NCBI RefSeq assembly: GCF_001540865.1
Contig: NC_033627.1
Coordinates: 444,432 to 508,431 of the forward strand
Reading direction: 5' to 3'
Source of the DNA: Ananas comosus
Lineage: Eukaryota; Streptophyta; Magnoliopsida; Poales; Bromeliaceae
Length of the DNA: 64,000 nucleotides
Shown: in pieces, positions 48,435 through 60,551 of the stretch
Position numbering within the stretch: position 1 is the stretch's first letter
Layout of the letters: every line of letters starts with the position of its first letter
The notes under the pieces: generated by a model
What the model saw: only the letters and a program-made list of their open reading frames with translations
Database searches by the model: none
Told to the model about the DNA's origin: nothing
Translations under genes and position numbers: made by a program

Positions 48435-50993
48435 ACAAGCAAAATACCTGGATTGCCAACCCAAGATTAAGTACACCGTGTTTCAGCCGTTCTCGGAATG
48501 CTTCAAGCCCTTTCCTTGATATGAAGCTAAAACGATGTATATCAAGGTCAATCTCGAAGTAATTTGAACCCTGTACTTCAACAATAAACCAAAGAAGAAC
48601 AATGTCATGAAAGATAAACTTTCTAGTACTCGGAGCATGCAAAGGAGAGTGCAGGACAAGCGACTGCTACCATGTAAAAGTTGTGCTGTGGACGTGATAG
48701 CACTGGCTTTTCGTTGTAAGCATTCACAAGCTTCTTTTCTGTGGCACTTAAATGCATGTCCTCTGGATTAACTAGCCCAGCCATTATTTTCAATCTCTCT
48801 CGATAAGGGACGGTCGAGTCTAATGGAAATCCTTTAACCTTCTCAATCTCATCATTCACAAATCTCTGCAAAATTCCAGATTATATGATTTCACTCAAAA
48901 AGCTCATTTGTGAAAATCAAAAGAGACTTTCCAAACTATTTTACCTGAATGCTATCCTGAAATTGAGGAGAAATCTCTTTGTCGAAATTCTCAGATAGTT
49001 TGAAATATAAAACAAGGCTTAGTCCTTCCCCATCACTATCACCGAGAAACATTGCAGCAGGATACGTAGGCATCTGCCAAGAGCAATGGAAAATAATAAG
49101 TGAATAGTTCTGCTCACAATCACATTGCAAGGATAGAATAACTGTGAGTAATACCTGAATATTTATAATAAGTAGAGAGGGAACTGTGCCATGTGCTTTC
49201 AAAGAAGGAAGCTCAATATGCTGAGCAATGTGATGTACTTTACGTGGACAGAGAAACAGATCCACACCAACAGGAATATACGGTGAATGATTTGGAGCAG
49301 GAGATTTCTTCTTATCTCTGAAAATAGAGGGGAAAAAAAGGTGAAAATTTAGAAGAAGACATTGTACGACCCGGAGAAAAAAAAAGAGTTGAAGTAGTAC
49401 AAATATAGCAATTGTGAAATTACTCTGAGTATTCTTACCTGAAATAGCTATCCCCACGAAGCCTAAAGGTTGAAGGTTCAAGAATAGACCAGCATCCTTG
49501 CGTTAGTTTCTCCCCTACTGAACAAGGAACTGATACCCCTGCTTTGGGCCGATACAAATATCTTTTAGAAGCACCTATTGAGAAAGAGTGCAACATCAAC
49601 CATCAATTAATTAAAAGAAATACAAAATTATATGAACAATTCCCTGAACAACTTAAGCACTAATTTTAGTAAAAGTAAGAGGATTTGAACTCACAGGTTT
49701 CAGTAGTTTCTTCCCCATCATAAGATCTCCTCTTGAACGAAAGTCTTATAATGGCCGACTTTCTCTTTTGGGCTCGTGGGCTTGCAGTAGGAAATGGCTG
49801 AACCTTATTACTAGAATTTACACCTCGAGGTGTACAACATGAAAGTGTATTCCTCAGAGCAATTTCAAGAGCATTTTCCTGAGGGCCATTTTTATCCTCT
49901 TTCGAACCTTTGAAATTCTCACCCTTCATAGTTTTCATCCCAACTTCTTTGCTTTCATTCCTTAAGTTTGCTTCCTCAACTTTTCCATTGGGGATTACAG
50001 AAATTTCTGGGTTTGTAATTTTGAATCTTTCAGGGTCTTGGGGTTCAGCATCTACCAAAAGCTTCTCGGTTTTTACACCTTCTCTCCGGAGATACTGTTC
50101 AACAGCAAGAGTGACTGGAGGGCTGTATAGTTCTTCAGACTTATGAATAGCGTCCACCACTCGCGAAGCATCTTCATACTGCAACAGTTGGGCTTCGACT
50201 GCGTTACTTGCTGGCTGTGAGAAGTCTACAATAAAAGAAATGAGGTGAAGAGTTATCAGGAAAGAACTGGGGCATAAAAAGATAGTTGGTAGGCCATTAG
50301 CAGTTGGAAATTCTGTTGGTAAATACCTCCGCTGACACTACTGAAATCTTCATCAGAATCAGACTCCAGAATACTAACAGAATCAAACCACGCTTCTTCT
50401 TCGCATATTACTGAAAAAGCAAGTACCGAGTTCAAGTCACTATCGAGGCACTCATCTATTTACACGTATCTAACCCAACAAAGAAAGAACAAAGAAAGAA
50501 ACGAAGTGACAACAGATTAAGGTAGTTGGTGTTTTCAAAGCTTCAAAGATAATACTTTTTATAACTGCTGCCATAAATTACTGGGTTCGGTTAGGTTTTA
50601 GCCGAATCTGGCGTCAACCCTCACAAAACCAACCTATTAATCGGGTTGGGTTAGGCGGATTTGGCTTGAACCCAACCCAAGTTGCAGCTCTACTTGTCTA
50701 ATGAACCTTAAAAGTAACTCTAAATTACCATTTCCGGCATCCATCTGACTATGATGCCATTGCAACTGCGTCAGGTGGAAAGTTAGATTGGAAACCTCGG
50801 ATTTTTGCCTATTGGTCGCAGTAGTCCCAACATGGACAACCTCGCTGCGGGCATAATAATTTCCAGCATCACTGAGACGGACTATAGGTGCATCAGTGAT
50901 AGATGCAGAGACCTTGGAACGGCATCTCCTCGATCTAAAACAACATCTTCGTGACCTGTGCCTTCTGTTCGATGCTGATACACAAGAACCCAT
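48056..50993 (-). CDS. EDR2_C/DUF1336 domain protein with N-myristoylation motif, 584 aa
   Basis: Nine exons (minus): 50729-50993, 50327-50410, 49695-50225, 49439-49574, 49155-49317, 48945-49073, 48671-48865, 48448-48570, 48056-48184. They join in phase into 584 residues. [16 protein letters not shown] is a myristoylation/palmitoylation signal followed by a basic cluster. Residues 90-310 are acidic then basic linker ([28 protein letters not shown]). The EDR2_C/DUF1336 domain runs from about 313 to 575: [44 protein letters not shown]-like [27 protein letters not shown] and [20 protein letters not shown]. In EDR2 this domain sits behind PH and START domains; here both are absent, as in the short DUF1336 proteins of Arabidopsis. 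Lipid or membrane association is likely by family, but no biochemical role is assigned. Convergent with the kinase gene. Confidence 0.92.
48394..48435. repeat. (GTGAAA)7 hexanucleotide repeat beside a splice donor
   Basis: About seven GTGAAA units in intron 8 of the EDR2_C gene, starting 12 bases inside the donor at 48447-48446. On the gene strand it is a TTTCAC array. Confidence 0.85.
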
Positions 50994-52870
50994 ATTGAAG
51001 AGATTATGTTATATAGCCCAATGTGAAGGACTTCGTGTTCTTATTTAGATGAACCTGCCATGAAAATGCTCAGAGGAGATCAGTAGGCTGTCCGAGAATA
51101 CAAATCCCTGAAGAAGTAAGCAGCAGAACCAACAACTACTACGTGGTTCTCCGTAGTTAATAATTTGCAGTTAATTCAGGACTAATAATTCCTCTAAAGG
51201 CACATGGAAAAATAAAAAAGCAAAAACCTAATGCCCTTTCTTAAACTTCCAACCCTCATTACACATATATTTTCTTCGGAACTAACTATATTTCAGCATG
51301 AATCTTATCATCAAAAAACCATTCTCTTACTTTCGTGTAGAATATTGTGCAAGTAAACAAAAAATTTAATCACAGTTGGAGAACAGATTATCCTCAGAGA
51401 GAGCGATGCATTCTACAAATTCAAAACGACCTCTAGTAGAAAACCTGAAGTAATATATAAAAGTTGCCGATTTATTAACTTGAAACAAGATTTCGTGAGC
51501 ATAGATGGCCAAAAGAAAAACATATCAAACAAGTTATATCACAAGCAACTTCGAAGAAATGCGTCGAAGTTGCACAAACCCAAATAACAAACTACCACAA
51601 GATCCACGGATAAGCAATTATAATGGTTCGTATTTACCTTGATAACTCAAGGGAATAAGGTCGAAAAGATAAGCAAAATCTCCGAAAATAATTGGAGAAT
51701 AATTATTCTCTTCAACATTGAAACATCAAGGCCCTTCAGCGATTCACTGAGCTAAGCAAAATGGAAATTTTCTCCAATTCATAGAGACGAGCCATCCACC
51801 TTCTACGACAGACTAAGTATAATCCATCAACAGATTAAAAATTTTTTAAAAAAAACAAAATTAAGTACTATATATATATATATAGCAAAACTAGAGTATG
51901 ATTTTATACACAATTAATAAACAACTCATGCCTGGCCCAGCCGAGTAGATGTGACCTCCACATAAAGAAATGGGAAATGGGCAAATCACGCGGATTCGAA
52001 TCCGAGCTTTGTTACGAAGGAAACTATGGGGTTTAGCTAAAAAATTTAAAAGTTTGGAATAGTCCACGGACGAAATAAAAAAAAAGACTAGGAGGGTAGT
52101 AGAAGAGGAAAAACTGCAGAAGAATTGGTCAAAGAGCAAAAGCGACATAAAAATCCAATTTTTGACAAGTACATCACATCAATTATAAGATTAATCACTG
52201 TAGAAGTTTCAAAATCAAATTTTTGGTAATAAAACATTATAAATTTTGCGAATATTTGCCCCTAATACTTTCACATCCAGTTCCAATAAGAGGTTGACTG
52301 AGTAAAGAGTTTAACTGGAGGGAGGAAGATCACAGAAACATATGCAATAATAGAGTAAGCAATACGGCATTTTATATTCAAATAATAGCTAGAGAAACGG
52401 ATCTTAGCCGAGCTACATAAAATAATCATTTCTAACAAATTTCGAATTTAATAATTGCTCCTCGTCGTAATTTTTAACCAAAAAAAATGGGGAAGGAAAA
52501 TGGAAAAACACAGCTCAGAGTGCAAAAATTGCGTCAGAAACTAATTGAACAAATAAGAAACAATTTACAAACCAAAAACCAGAAGAAAAAAGAAAGGTAA
52601 AAAGGTGAAAAAAGAAAAGTTACATTGCACACGATCAAATGAAGAGATCTAAAGCATCAAATCGAAGCAAATAACATAGAACGAGATCGATCGAAGAGCA
52701 TCGACATTACATTGGAGTTTAGATGAAGGATTCGAGAACGGTAGCCTCTCCGCGATCCCCTCGCGGTTCCGCGGATCCTCTTTCCCGATCGTCGACGACA
52801 ACGACGGCGACGACGACGCCGCGGTACAGCGTAGCAACACAAAGTAGCTCACACAGCGACACTCGACGCT
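50994..52870 (-). other. Probable 5' leader and 5'UTR intron of the EDR2_C gene
   Basis: On the gene strand a GC-rich block (about 52690-52870) lies just below a TATA box and is the likely first exon. A candidate acceptor, ATGGCAG|GTTCATC near 51059, would splice it to the coding exon. The 1.6 kb between is AT-rich and without open frames of note. Confidence 0.45.
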
Positions 52871-52883
52871 TCCATTAATATCG

Positions 52884-52897
52884 TATATATTTATAGA
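52884..52897 (-). promoter_or_regulatory. TATA box of the EDR2_C gene
   Basis: The minus strand reads CTATAAATATATAC immediately upstream of the GC-rich leader. A start site near 52860 is expected. Confidence 0.5.
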
Positions 52898-54405
52898 TCG
52901 AGGTCCAAGCGTCGAGCTCGTTCTCGCTGATCGCGTCGTCGTCCACGTGGACGGTGGAGATGACTTGAATGGTGTACACTTTACTTGTTATGCCATCAAC
53001 TTCATTAAATGGGTTTCTCGACGATCTAATTTCTAACTTTATGACAGCAATAAATGCGGATTCAGAGAAAAATCTATATTTTATTCAAAACCAAAAAATA
53101 AAAAAAAATAAAGTAGCAATAAATTGAATTTAGACTCAAATAATTTATCTTTTAAATGTGAATCAGATCAATATAATAGAAATTCTGTCAGCTGATTTAT
53201 CAGAGAATAAAAAAATGTTAAGAAGCTTCCTACTAACTTGAATTAGCTTCATGCGGGTAATTAAGCTTGCCTAGTTATTGGAGAGTAATATTAATATACT
53301 AACTTCTATTGTTAATAAAGCACATCCAATATTGAGACCCTCAACTCTGTAGTCATCTATTCAATGAATGAAGCTGATAGCGTGCTACCTATTCTCAAAA
53401 AATAAAGCACATCCAATAAATCTTGAGGAGATTGTTATGTAAATAGTGATTTATTTCATATCATAATAATGTGAGTAACTTATTTCATGTCAATTTATTT
53501 CATGTCAATAGTGATTTATTTCATGTAAATAATGATTTATTTCATGTCAATTTTTTTTATTTCCATAACTGTATAACTAATCAAAAGTTATAATTTAAAA
53601 ATATAAATTTTATCGAAAATAAACTAATTTGGATTAAATCTTTATAATATGTAACTTATTTGTTGGTAAATTAATATACTAAAAGCTTGATTTATTTCCT
53701 TTTTTGTCCTTTTGAAGGTGCTACATGCTTTATATTAAGATGTAACGTTAAGGCCACCAAACTTTTTTTTAATATTTGATACAAATAACTCCAATGAACA
53801 TTCAACAAGGTAGGGTACTGGTGTTGCATGCATCCAAGGTTCATGTATAAGATTGATGTGAAAGAACGTGCATGGAACAAACAAATGAATGAGTCATGAC
53901 ATGAAAAAGGCAACATCATTTGAACATTTGGTGTGATTTAAAATTACACTATGTTTAAGGCTATGTTAATTAATGTACGGAGAACTTATAACCATAATCT
54001 AATAGCTGGAGAATTGATCCGACTTAAGCATGGCAATATGATTTTATTTTTTTATTTTAAAAAACATTTGGCACGTCACCTTTAGTAACGAAAGTTAGAA
54101 AATAAAAAAAATATGTGAGACGTCCCATCGGCGAATTTAAAGGTTGTTTCAACAATGATGAGAATGGAGTGCATGATTGCGCCCACTGAATTTATCAGAA
54201 ACAGTACCTTCACTTCCACTTCCACTCCCTCCTAACCTTTCTATCTAACACAAGCAAAATGCAAAAGCTTTGAGCCCTCAAAAGAAGTGCTTTTCTTTCC
54301 CTGTAGATTAAAGAAGAGATTTACACGTACTCGAATGACAAACAACTCCATTGTAGTTCGAGCCTGGAAGAAGGAATTAATAAACGAAGAAATACATCCA
54401 TGCAC

Positions 54406-54408
<3 letters not shown>

Positions 54409-54464
<56 letters not shown>
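54409..54464. repeat. (AT)28 microsatellite
   Basis: Uninterrupted AT dinucleotides over 56 bases. The sequence is self-complementary and could extrude as a hairpin. Confidence 0.95.
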
Positions 54465-54468
<4 letters not shown>

Positions 54469-55042
54469 GTATATTTGGTGATCACAAATTTTTTATAAAT
54501 TAATATTTATCTTATCTATAATTGTGTTTTTTCTTTTCGCTTGAACTCTTTAAATCAGTAGATTATAGTTATAAGATTTAATTTAATTCCAAAATATAAA
54601 TTAATTATTAGATATTAGATTTGATGGATGAAGTCTTTGTATATACACCATGTGCACGGAATAATTTATGGAGACAAAGTATGGTAAAGGAAAGCCCCAC
54701 CTCAGTCAGTGCCCCGTCCATCTCGGTGACGGCTTTTTGTTGAGGGGGCCTAGTGCAGAATTGTGCTTGTGCACGCGCGAGAAAGACGAGGGAATGTACG
54801 TGCATGCCCCTACTATGTATAGTCTAATGTCTCTCCCTCTCTCTATAGCGAGAGAACCAAACAAAAAAAGGGATCCAAAAAAAAAAAGGTTACAACTGGC
54901 AATAAGATAAGGTGCAAGATGTAGCGGACTGGATGATAGATTATAAAGTAATTTTTTTGAATCTAATTCAGTTCATACACGTGATGCAATGACTTGACCC
55001 AAAGTGATATAATAATTTCAAGGTAAAAACATATAAAATTTA

Positions 55043-55309
55043 GAGGAGGGCTAGTGTGCTATTAGGAGCACAACAGTTTTTGTGCCCCTAACTTTCCAAC
55101 CACTAATCAAATTTGATGGGTGGTTAAAATGAGAAGGGAAAGAGATATTGAAAAGAAGAAAAATTTAAGGAGAAGAGAATTTGAGACATCTAATTTCTCT
55201 CCAATATCTCTCATCCCTCTCATTCTAATCACCCATCAAACTTGATTGGTGGTTAGAAAGTTAGAAGCATAAGGGCGGCTGTGCTCGTAATAGCACAGTA
55301 GCCCTGCTC
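55043..55309. mobile_element. Fold-back MITE with near-palindromic arms, TA target duplication
   Basis: The left arm begins GAGGAGGGCTAGTGTGCTAT; the right arm, reverse complemented, begins GAGCAGGGCTACTGTGCTAT. The similarity continues for about 110 bases per arm (TAACTTTC, AACCACYAATCAA, TTTGATGGGTG, GAGATATTG), so almost the whole 267-bp element can fold on itself. TA flanks both sides, fitting a Tc1/Mariner-type (Stowaway-like) MITE. Confidence 0.75.
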
Positions 55310-56465
55310 TAAAATTTAACTGAATTATAGATCATTTTCAGTCGACTACTTAATCTTTCAAAATTTTAATTTTATAATTTATTTTTTCAATTTGTTTTAT
55401 TTAATCAGTCAATGATACTTTGATTGCAAAATATAAGCGAATTGCTTACTTTAATAAATTTATAGTTGTAAAAATTATATGAAATATTCTAACTAAATAT
55501 ATTGTCGTTGACTAATTCGAATCAAATAAATTAAAATGTTGAATGGTAAACCGAATTTTAAAACATTGACAAAATGATCTAATACTTCAGATAAGTTTTA
55601 TATGTTTTTATTTGATTCCAATCTTACAGGACTTCTTATACTTTTGAGTTTTTAAAGCTTTTCTTTTTTCTTATATCTTGCGCTTCTTATCTTATACAAT
55701 CTACTATAATATGCGGTTAAAACGAGCGCATAAAATATTTTGTTAGTATATGGGATCAGAGCCTTTATTGAGGACATTACCAATTTCTGTGTGCCGGCAG
55801 GCAGTGGTCCATTGAGCACACAAATTATGTTCATGAACAGAACATCTCCACTTATTTTTCATATTTTGTTCTTTCTTTCCGTACTAAAAAACCTAAAGTT
55901 TGGTGGTTAATTTGGTTATGTACTTTTGAATGGTCTAATTATTCTAGAACAATGATAACGCACAAGTTAATTAATTAATTAGTCACGTGTAAATTAATTA
56001 TATATTTAGATATCTCATGAGTGGAGTATCTGCAATTCTTTCCTTTTCCTTTATTTGAAAAAGTCACTCTTTTCTTTTATTATTTAACTGATCAATACAA
56101 GGTTGGTTAGGACTTAGGACAGAGGGGTCCAGTGACCAGTAACACCACTAATTTTTGGAACATAGCAAAAAGAAAATCTTTTACCCACTAATTATAATAT
56201 ACTGATAATAATGTTTGTGAAAATTATTACCAGCGCCAATATATTTATATGTTAAATAGTAACCTTTATTCAGGCAGTGCTATCATCCAATCAACTACTA
56301 ACAAAAACTATTTGATCGATGTGGCCGCATTAATTTGGAAGATTACAACCTCGTGGAATATTATAACGCAAGTGTGCATTTAATTCATTAAAGAGATCAA
56401 GAGATTCAAGAAGCAGGCATAAAATTTCTCTTAATATTAGATACGCGATCATAAAATTAAATACC

Positions 56466-56770
56466 CGACCGTCCCTAGCGTAAGTGGCAAAGGGTCACCG
56501 ACCGTCTCTAGAGCAAGTGGCAAAGGGCTTGGTGGTTGGTACCCGAGATCTAAGTTCGAATCCTAGTTGATTCACATTTCCAGCTAAGTTTATTTTTAAA
56601 TGAAATAAACGAAGCGGGTAGCGTCCTACCAATCTCTCTAAAAAAAAAGTAAGTGGCAAAGGGTCTGGTGATTGGTATTCGAGGTTCCAAATTCGAATTC
56701 TAATTGATTCACATTTTCATTTTTTTTTTTTTTTGAGAAAAAGGTAACATGCTATCTACTTCATTCATTA
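56466..56770 (+). mobile_element. Composite of SINE family S copies
   Basis: Three pieces: a 32-base 5' end fragment (56466-56497), a full copy (56498-56648) with A-box-like GTGGCAAAGGGCTTGGTGG, B-box GTTCGAATCC and an A tail, then a 5' part of another copy (56649-56718) fused to an inverted 3' end preceded by poly-T (56719-56770). Confidence 0.7.
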
Positions 56771-56815
56771 GAAAAGTGTACTAGGCTACATGAGTGAGGC
56801 AACACAGGCCTCTAA

Positions 56816-57465
56816 GGCTCCGTTTGGTTCGGGAATTAGTAGGAACTAGTTATACCGGGGATAGGTACAAGTATGGATTTTTGTAGGAACAAGAGTATTT
56901 TTTTGTTTGGGTGAAATTGTGAGTATAAGCTGGAACTAGAAAAATTGCGTTTGGATGGTTTTTGGGAATAAGAGGAATAGTTAGTAGTTATAAATAGAAA
57001 ATAATAATATTACCCCTATAATTGAAATTATATTTTTAAATTTTAAATATATAATTTTAAATTAAAGTCCTAAAGTTTTAAGTTTTAAATTTTAAAATTA
57101 AATTTTAAATTTTCAATAATTTAATTTTAAATTTCAAAGTTAAAACCAAATTAAAATTCAAAGATATAAAATAACAAATTTATAAAATTTAAAAACTAAA
57201 AATATCAAATTTAAAATTTAAACTTTAAAAATTAAAAATTTTAATTTATAAATTTTAATTTTAAATTTATAAATTTTAAAAATTTATATTTAAATTTAAA
57301 ATAAAACACCTCTCTCTCTCTCTCTNTCCCACCAAACCGGGTTGTACCGGGTACAACCCGGTATGGGTGGGAACACTTGTTCCCACCAAACTCTTTTTTT
57401 GTTTGGGTATAAAGGGGGGGATATCCCCCTTATCCCCCCCCTTTATATCCGAACCAAACGGGGTG
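56816..57465. mobile_element. PIF/Harbinger (Tourist)-type non-autonomous element, about 650 bp, TAA duplication
   Basis: Left end GGCTCCGTTTGGTTCGG and right end (reverse complement) CACCCCGTTTGGTTCGG, flanked by TAA on both sides. The interior is extremely AT-rich with TTTTAAATTT-like words and a (CT)n run holding an N at 57326. No transposase frame. Confidence 0.75.
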
Positions 57466-57602
57466 TAAAGGGGTGAAAAAAAAAAAAAAACACAAAGTCA
57501 TCGTAAGCTGATTAATCTTTCCTATGTCCATAGAGAAATTCCACCCATTGAGACAATAGCTGATTAATCTTACAGATTCCAAGAAAAGGGTGTCTTCTTA
57601 TT

Positions 57603-57660
57603 TTCAGCTAAATTGATTTCTAAAAAAATAAACTAAGCAGATAGTATGCTATTTAAAAAA
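57603..57660 (+). mobile_element. 3' fragment of SINE family S
   Basis: TCAGCTAAATTGATTTCTAA, then AATAAACTAAGCAGATAGTA and an A-rich tail. It is a degraded 3' part of the SINE. Confidence 0.5.
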
Positions 57661-58398
57661 AAGAAAAAATTGAAGGGAGGATACAAAATTTTAAATATGA
57701 ATCTCTCCAAAGTTTAAAATTGATCAAAAGCACATAGCCAATTAGTAATTAAGAATCACGTGACAAAACTCTCCAGCCCCTTCCAATTTTCGTGCTGCTT
57801 TCTCTTTTGACGCAACTGCGGTCCGTGTTAGTTGGTGGGGACAAAAATATGGGTACGGATTCTCGTGACGATAATGCCCTCATTGCCACCAGCTCAAAAA
57901 AAAAAAAAATAAAAATTTCAAAGATGATTGTTTTATTCACTATTCATGCTGTTTTAAAATTCATAATATTTACACAATAGATGGTAGATGAAATTATTTT
58001 ATGTTGCGATTAACTCCACCAAATTTATATTGCATTGCGGGCTCATCATACACTATGAGTGAAAGGGTATTATGGTCGAAGAACATGCGCCGTGTTCGGT
58101 TCCTTGACCAAGCAAGGGTCGTGACGATTTTAATGGCCCCCGTGGTGGAGACTTTTGGTCTGGTAGAACAGTTGCTCTGACGACATTATAATTAAGAAGT
58201 GTTTTTTGTAATAATTATATAAAATAATTTGCATTAAAATGATTTTATTAATAATGAAAAGTCACAGAGGGTCTCGTTGAAAGTAATACTATAAATTTAT
58301 TTGGAAGAACATTAAAATAATTTATAAGTACACTCTACAAAGAAGAAAGTATTATATGGCATTTATAAATAGCCCAATAATATGAGTATTTCGTGTAA

Positions 58399-58900
58399 CC
58401 GGCCGTCCCTAGAGTAAGTGGTAAAATGTTTGGTGATTGGTACCCTAGTTAGTAAATTCGCGAATTATTCGCGAATTATTGAAAATCCGAATTAAAGGAT
58501 CCGTTTACGAATTTTTCCGAAAGAAAGAGAATTATTCGCGAATTTTTGGGTCGGCCGAATAATTCGCGAATTATTCGTGAATTATTACCGAATTATTGAA
58601 AATATGAATAAAAAACTTATAATTTTATTTTTAAATATAATTTATTTTATATCTTATATTTTATATTTTATACCGAATCTGTTTCTTAAGCCGAATTTTT
58701 CAACGAATTTAAAAGTTAGAAAACGACTTTTATACGTATTATATCCGTACCGAATTTTTGCCGAATCCGAATTAACTAACTATGCTTGGTATCCGAGACC
58801 CACGTTCGAATCCTAATTGATTCACATGTTCTAGCTAAGTTTATTTCTAAATAAAATAAACAAAGCAGGTAGCGTGCTACTTATCTCTCAAAAAAATATT
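58399..58900 (+). mobile_element. SINE family S, full length with perfect 14-bp target duplication, split by a DNA transposon
   Basis: The SINE body is 58399-58445 plus 58786-58900: CCGGCCGTCCCTAGAG, A-box-like GTGGTAAAATGTTTGGTG, B-box GTTCGAATCC, GATTCACATG, AATAAACAAAGCAGGTAGCG, CTCTC, A tail. AGTATTTCGTGTAA occurs at 58385-58398 and again at 58901-58914, a perfect duplication that fixes both ends of the element. Confidence 0.85.
58446..58785. mobile_element. hAT-like MITE inserted in a SINE
   Basis: The left end TAGTTAGTAAATTCG and the right end (reverse complement) TAGTTAGTTAATTCG form a terminal inverted repeat. TTGGTACCC on the left and TTGGTATCC on the right are the probable 8-9 bp target duplication. 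The inside repeats the words TTCGCGAATTATT and CCGAATTTTT and has no coding capacity. Confidence 0.7.
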
Positions 58901-59736
58901 AGTATTTCGTGTAATTTTTAAAACCGTGTTTATTAGTGTTTAATTGTTTATGCTCATGTGTATGTTGGGCAAATATATTTTTAGAGATGTCTCCATAGAG
59001 GGCACTCATATAAATAAGCAATTCATATTAAAATAAACATGCGAATACTAAAATTTACAAAAGTATTTCTATAATTTGGTATGTTCCACAAGTAATTAAG
59101 CAAAACAAATCTAAATAATCAACCAAAGAAGTGAAACAATACTATCGACATTTCAAATCCAATGTGTAGGATCCATAAAATAGTATCTCGACAATTAATT
59201 CATTGCTATGGGTACTCACTTGGATTGGTGGCCTATTATTATTATTATTATTATCTCTTTTTTTTTAATTGGTGGTTAATTAGAAGTGCATTAAAAGGGT
59301 TGGGTCAAAGGGGAGTTAAGTGGGCGAAACGCAACCCAAAAAAATCCATTACCAAACATCTAAGCACACAATTTAATTTCCTGAGTTCTTATTAGGTGAC
59401 ACAAAGGAGGCAGAAGATGAGCAATCACATAGTTCTTTAATTTAATGAGTCCATCCAATTGTATGTACAACTAATTTGCATGCCTACGGACTTAGTCCCA
59501 AATTCAGGTTACAGGCAAAACTGACACGTTTGAAAGTTTGAATTTTGCCCAAAAAAAAGCATGATATTTGAAAAAACAAAAAAAAAGCTACGTATAGGTT
59601 GTAAAAATGTATATAGAACACTAAAAAAGTATAGTAGTGCAAACATTTACATAAAGGATTATATTTGTTATCAACTTTAAGGAAAGGAAGTTGCACATAT
59701 GAAGACTAATTTATTCGGTGAAGAATAACACATTAC

Positions 59737-60551
59737 GGGCGTGTTTGGTTCGAAGTCGGAGTCGGAATCGGAATCGGAATCAAAATAAGCTGGAATCGGA
59801 ATCGGAATGACTCATTACCTAATTCTGTTTGGTTCATCACCTGAATCGGAATCGGAATAAATCATTCCCATTGTCGGTGTTTGGTTCAGGTGGATATAAA
59901 AAACGTAATCAAATTAATATACTAACATTATCTTTATAATATATTAATTTAAATTCAAATTAAAAATTAAATATTAAAAATTTACATCAAAATTTTGAAA
60001 TAATGTCAAAATTTTAAATCTATTTTTTTTTAAAAAAATAAACTTTGAAGTTGAGTGGATAATTCAAAATATGAAACTAAATTTTAATTTATTCAAATTC
60101 AAACTTAAAATTACAATTTAAATTTTAATTTGAATCCATAAATTTAATTTAAGTTTGAAATAAAATTTGAATAAAACTTTATATAAATTAAAATTTAATT
60201 TAAATTCAAATTCATAAGTTAGATTCGAAATACTTGATTAAATTTTAATTTTTAATTTAGGTTTAAATTAAAATTTAAAATTATATATTTAATTTTTAAA
60301 TTTTAACTCATATTTTAATTAAAAAAATTAAAAAAATAAATTTAATCCGAATAAATATCCATTCCGTCCGGATTCAACTTTCAATCCGGCCTCCTAGGCC
60401 GGATTGAAAAAAAGGTAATTGGGGGATTCCCATTCCACTCGGGAATCGGAATCGGAATCGGAATGGGATTCCTGCGTACCAAACACCCACAAACGAATTT
60501 ACTCATTCCGATTCCGATTCCAGGGTGAAAAAAAGCGAACCAAACACTCCC
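59737..60551. mobile_element. TIR element with GGGMGTGTTTGGTTCG ends, about 815 bp, non-autonomous
   Basis: The left end is GGGCGTGTTTGGTTCG and the right end (reverse complement) GGGAGTGTTTGGTTCGC. TAC flanks both sides. Just inside both ends lie GGAATC/GATTCC hexamer arrays (59757-59860 and 60420-60520), around an AT-rich core of about 500 bases. A 3-bp duplication fits PIF/Harbinger. Confidence 0.7.

Noticed and set aside
48254..48442. Minus-strand frame with an FHFHFH run
   Set aside because: It is a translation of the GTGAAA intronic array, not a gene.
57749..57980. Two overlapping opposite frames of about 62 codons
   Set aside because: No homology, a poly-Lys run from a poly-A tract, and inside repeat-rich DNA.
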